NCBI GenBank assembly: GCA_019828595.1
Contig: JAHQRK010000005.1
Location: 3,348,001-3,412,000 of the forward strand
DNA length: 64,000 nucleotides
Reading direction: 5' to 3'
Source: Aphanomyces cochlioides
Lineage: Eukaryota; Oomycota; Saprolegniomycetes; Saprolegniales; Verrucalvaceae
Shown here one piece after another: positions 61,902 through 64,000 of this stretch (positions within the stretch are counted from its first letter, which is position 1; the number at the start of each line of letters is the position of its first letter). Position numbers and translations under genes: made by a program. A model generated the notes under the pieces. That model was not told the origin of the DNA. It made no database searches and saw only the letters and a list, made by a program, of their open reading frames with translations.

Positions 61902-64000
61902 CCGCCCTGTCTCCTATCAATCGCGCCAACTCCAAAAGGCTGAGAATGCCTACCCTGTCCACGACCTCGAGCTACTAGCTATGAAGTATGCACTGACCAA
62001 GTTTCTACCTTCTAGGTAGCAAGCCGTTCGTGGTCTATACAGACCATGCATCTTTACGCACTGCTGTCAAGTCACCTCACATTAGCCAACGCATGGCCCG
62101 GTGGTTATCCTTCTTTGCTGAGTTCAACTTCACAGTTGAATACAAACCCGGACGTCAAAACGTCCTTGCAGACGCACTTTCACGCCGACCCTCGACGGTG
62201 GATGAATCCACTCTGAATCATGTGTCACATGCCCACTCCAACCTTCTTGAACGTGTACGAGCATCGTACGCCTCTGACAAGTGGCTCTCCGAGGTTCTCT
62301 CCCAGTTGACAAGCTCCACCTCTTCATCGAAGCGATCCTCGCTCAAGAATTTCTGTGTTTCCGACGGCTTGGTTTATTACTCTTTGGCTCCCAACCCTCG
62401 TCGTCTTGCCATACCCGCAGACGAAGCTCTTCGTCGAGATATTCTCCATGATTGTCATACGGCCCAAACGGCAGGCCACTTTGGCCGCGACAAAACTTAT
62501 CTCACAGTGGCCCGCAAATTTTGGTGGCCTCGTTTGTTCAAGGTTGTATCGCGCTATATAGCGCATTGTGACGTTTGTCAACGTGCCAAGGCTTCTCCAG
62601 CCACTCGTGCCCCACTGGCACCTCTGCCAATACCCGATGAGGTGTTTTCCTCAGTTAGCATGGATTTTATCTTTGGTCTCCCTCGAGACAAGCATGGCCG
62701 TACCGGCATTTGGACCTGTGTTGACAGGCTGTCGAAATATCTTATTGCAGTCGCATGCCGCGACACTATCACAGCCGAAGAATCGGCTCAACTCTACTTT
62801 GACCATGTTTTCTGCCGTTTTGGCTTACCCTCCTCTATTGTTTCCGACCGCGATCCTTGCTTCACCTCCAAGTTTTGGTCCGCGCTTTTTGCGCTTTGTG
62901 GAACCTCTCTCGACATGTCAACGTCTGACCACCCTGAGACTGACGGTCAGTCCGAGCGAGCCAATCGAGTTATTGAAGACGTTCTTCGCAGCTACGCTCA
63001 ATCAAAGCCGCGTACTTGGAGCTCAATGCTCTCGCATGTTGCTTTTGCTTACAACAATTCCGTCCAAGCGTCCACGGGTCACACACCCTTTTATGTCCTG
63101 CACCTTCGGCACCCTCGCCTACCACTCGATGTGGATGCTCCACTTTTAAGTGGGGGAGGATCTACCCCAGCTCGCACTATTGCAAGTGGTAAACACTTTG
63201 TTGAGCGACGGAAGTCTCTACTTCTCCATGTCCGCGAGAATCTCGCTGCCGCTCAAGCGAAACAAGCTTTGCAAGCCAACAAGTCAAGTCGACGCAACAC
63301 GAATGTTTATTCAGTCGGCAATTTAGTCGTACTACACGCGTCGGCTGTGCCAAAATCGGCGCTTGGCAATTCGAAATTGCAGCCACCTTGGCTTGGCCCA
63401 TTCCCTATCTCGAAGAAGATTAGTAACACTGCGTACAAGTTGGAGCTTCCAGCCGAATGGCAAATCCACCCAACCTTCTATGTTGGCAAGCTCAAGAGGT
63501 ATTTACCTGTTACGCCGAATCGCGGCGATCCATCGAGTTCCGCTCCTTTCTCCTGCGCCACAACGAGTCAACATGGCGCTTCATCTCCTCAAGTTGAGCA
63601 GCAGTCGTCTCATACTCCCGGCGAAATTCGCGCAACAATTCCGCCCTTGGATAGCGCTCAACTTGCTTTTCAAGCGCCTCAAAGCAATCACGCAAGTCTT
63701 GATTCTGAGCTTGCAGCTCCCGATTTTGAACTTCAAGATCTTCGACGCGCATCCCCAAACGAACGTGTGCCAACACCAGAAACCCATCTTGAGCCACCAC
63801 TCCAGGAGATGGAGGTCGACTCGCCGACCGCGGACGACTTGGCGATTTCGGAGTCAACACAACTGGTGCCGCTGGCACAACCACGCTTCCAGAAACGCCT
63901 CGGTTGGAGCTTGGAACCTCCAACCGAGGCCGTTGAGACCGCTCCATCGCAGCATGCGATCGTCCCCGCTTCCGTTCCTCGCCTAGTGGGCAGGCGCTAC
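61902..64000 (+). CDS. pol: Retrotransposon RNase H end and integrase, 3' end outside window
   Basis: One frame is open from about 62020 to the last base, about 660 codons, with no stop. It starts within RNase H (FVVYTDHASLRTAVK; VLADALSRRPS), after a short frame-shifted piece (SYQSRQLQKAENAYPVHDLE). Integrase follows: HH-CC zinc finger (HDCHTAQTAGHFG ... CDVCQRAK), then the DDE core (SMDFIFGLPRDKHGR; VSDRDPCFTSKFW; the E in DGQSERANRVIED) and the GPFPISKK C-terminal domain. A Ser/Pro-rich tail follows. The protein probably ends with a chromodomain or similar beyond the window. The integrase shows no inactivating change. Confidence 0.85.

Larger units (their letters stand above)
58797..64000 (+). 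mobile_element. Ty3/gypsy LTR retrotransposon, 5' part, degenerate
   Basis: Gag, protease, reverse transcriptase, RNase H and integrase occur in that order on the + strand, the gypsy order. Frame breaks and two in-frame stops in gag, RT and RNase H show decay, while the integrase frame is intact to the window end. A 250-bp noncoding leader (58797-59054), possibly the 5' LTR or its remains, starts near TGTGAGCACCTGTTGCTCACA, which is itself an inverted repeat. The 3' LTR would lie beyond the window, so LTR limits and the target-site duplication cannot be read. Confidence 0.85.

Noticed and set aside
1..64000. CRISPR array, bacterial operon or phage region
   Set aside because: No regularly spaced direct repeats. 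Introns, eukaryotic domain types and CCAAT promoters show a eukaryotic nuclear locus.
1..64000. tRNA or rRNA genes
   Set aside because: No cloverleaf with matching acceptor stem and T-loop was found by eye. A tRNAscan run would be decisive.

Overview
The window reads as nuclear DNA of an oomycete, most likely a saprolegnian water mould (Aphanomyces/Saprolegnia-like). This is an inference. It rests on very short GT-AG introns (mostly 40-55 nt), extreme gene packing on both strands, oomycete-style ankyrin proteins, a flagellar kinesin that fits a zoospore-forming organism, CCAAT-rich promoters, and a Ty3/gypsy retroelement with stramenopile-like layout. No prokaryotic operon, CRISPR array or tRNA gene was seen.

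Layout. 1-4.2 kb is a debris region: a 248-bp perfect foldback element, degenerate ZZ-type zinc-finger copies, a broken copy of the neighbouring kinesin tail, and one small secreted-protein ORF. 4.2-14 kb carries kinesin-9 (-), a two-finger BED protein (-), mitochondrial uS5 (-), the tRNA m1G37 methyltransferase TRM5 (+), N-acetyltransferase NAA50 (-) and an ankyrin-repeat protein (-). 14-20.3 kb holds a coiled-coil protein and a 1788-residue intronless membrane protein made of two homologous halves. 20.6-28 kb has a USP36-like deubiquitinase, a short ankyrin protein, an M13 metallopeptidase, an mL59-like protein and NudC. 28-44.7 kb has an ELMO-domain protein, a Na+/H+ exchanger, a CCDC24-like protein, a purple acid phosphatase, ARFRP1, a Tudor-like protein, PIG-S, PEN-2, an Hv1-type proton channel, a second USP and a small membrane protein. 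46-57.7 kb has an AT-hook protein, RNA polymerase III subunit RPC7, an EF-hand protein, an adenylate kinase fused to a PH-like domain, a DHHC palmitoyltransferase, a hidden 76-residue DAD2-like gene, an ARID/BAF250-type SWI/SNF subunit, a four-TM protein, mitochondrial mL49, a DUO1-like small protein and HIS1. 58.3-64 kb holds a truncated mucin-like membrane protein followed by a decayed Ty3/gypsy element that runs off the window end.

The genes are mostly unrelated housekeeping genes, not a pathway cluster. The most notable signals are: (i) two tiny genes matching the DASH/Dam1 kinetochore subunits DAD2 and DUO1 within 4 kb of each other; (ii) a recurrent TCCGGATAA motif in front of many genes; (iii) two convergent gene pairs that share a palindromic TTAA as both stop codons; (iv) a retroelement whose Gag zinc-knuckle segment is inverted relative to the rest; and (v) a duplicated-half giant membrane protein of unknown function. 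Intron boundaries are read by eye from GT/AG signals and frame continuity, so individual junctions may be off by a few bases.
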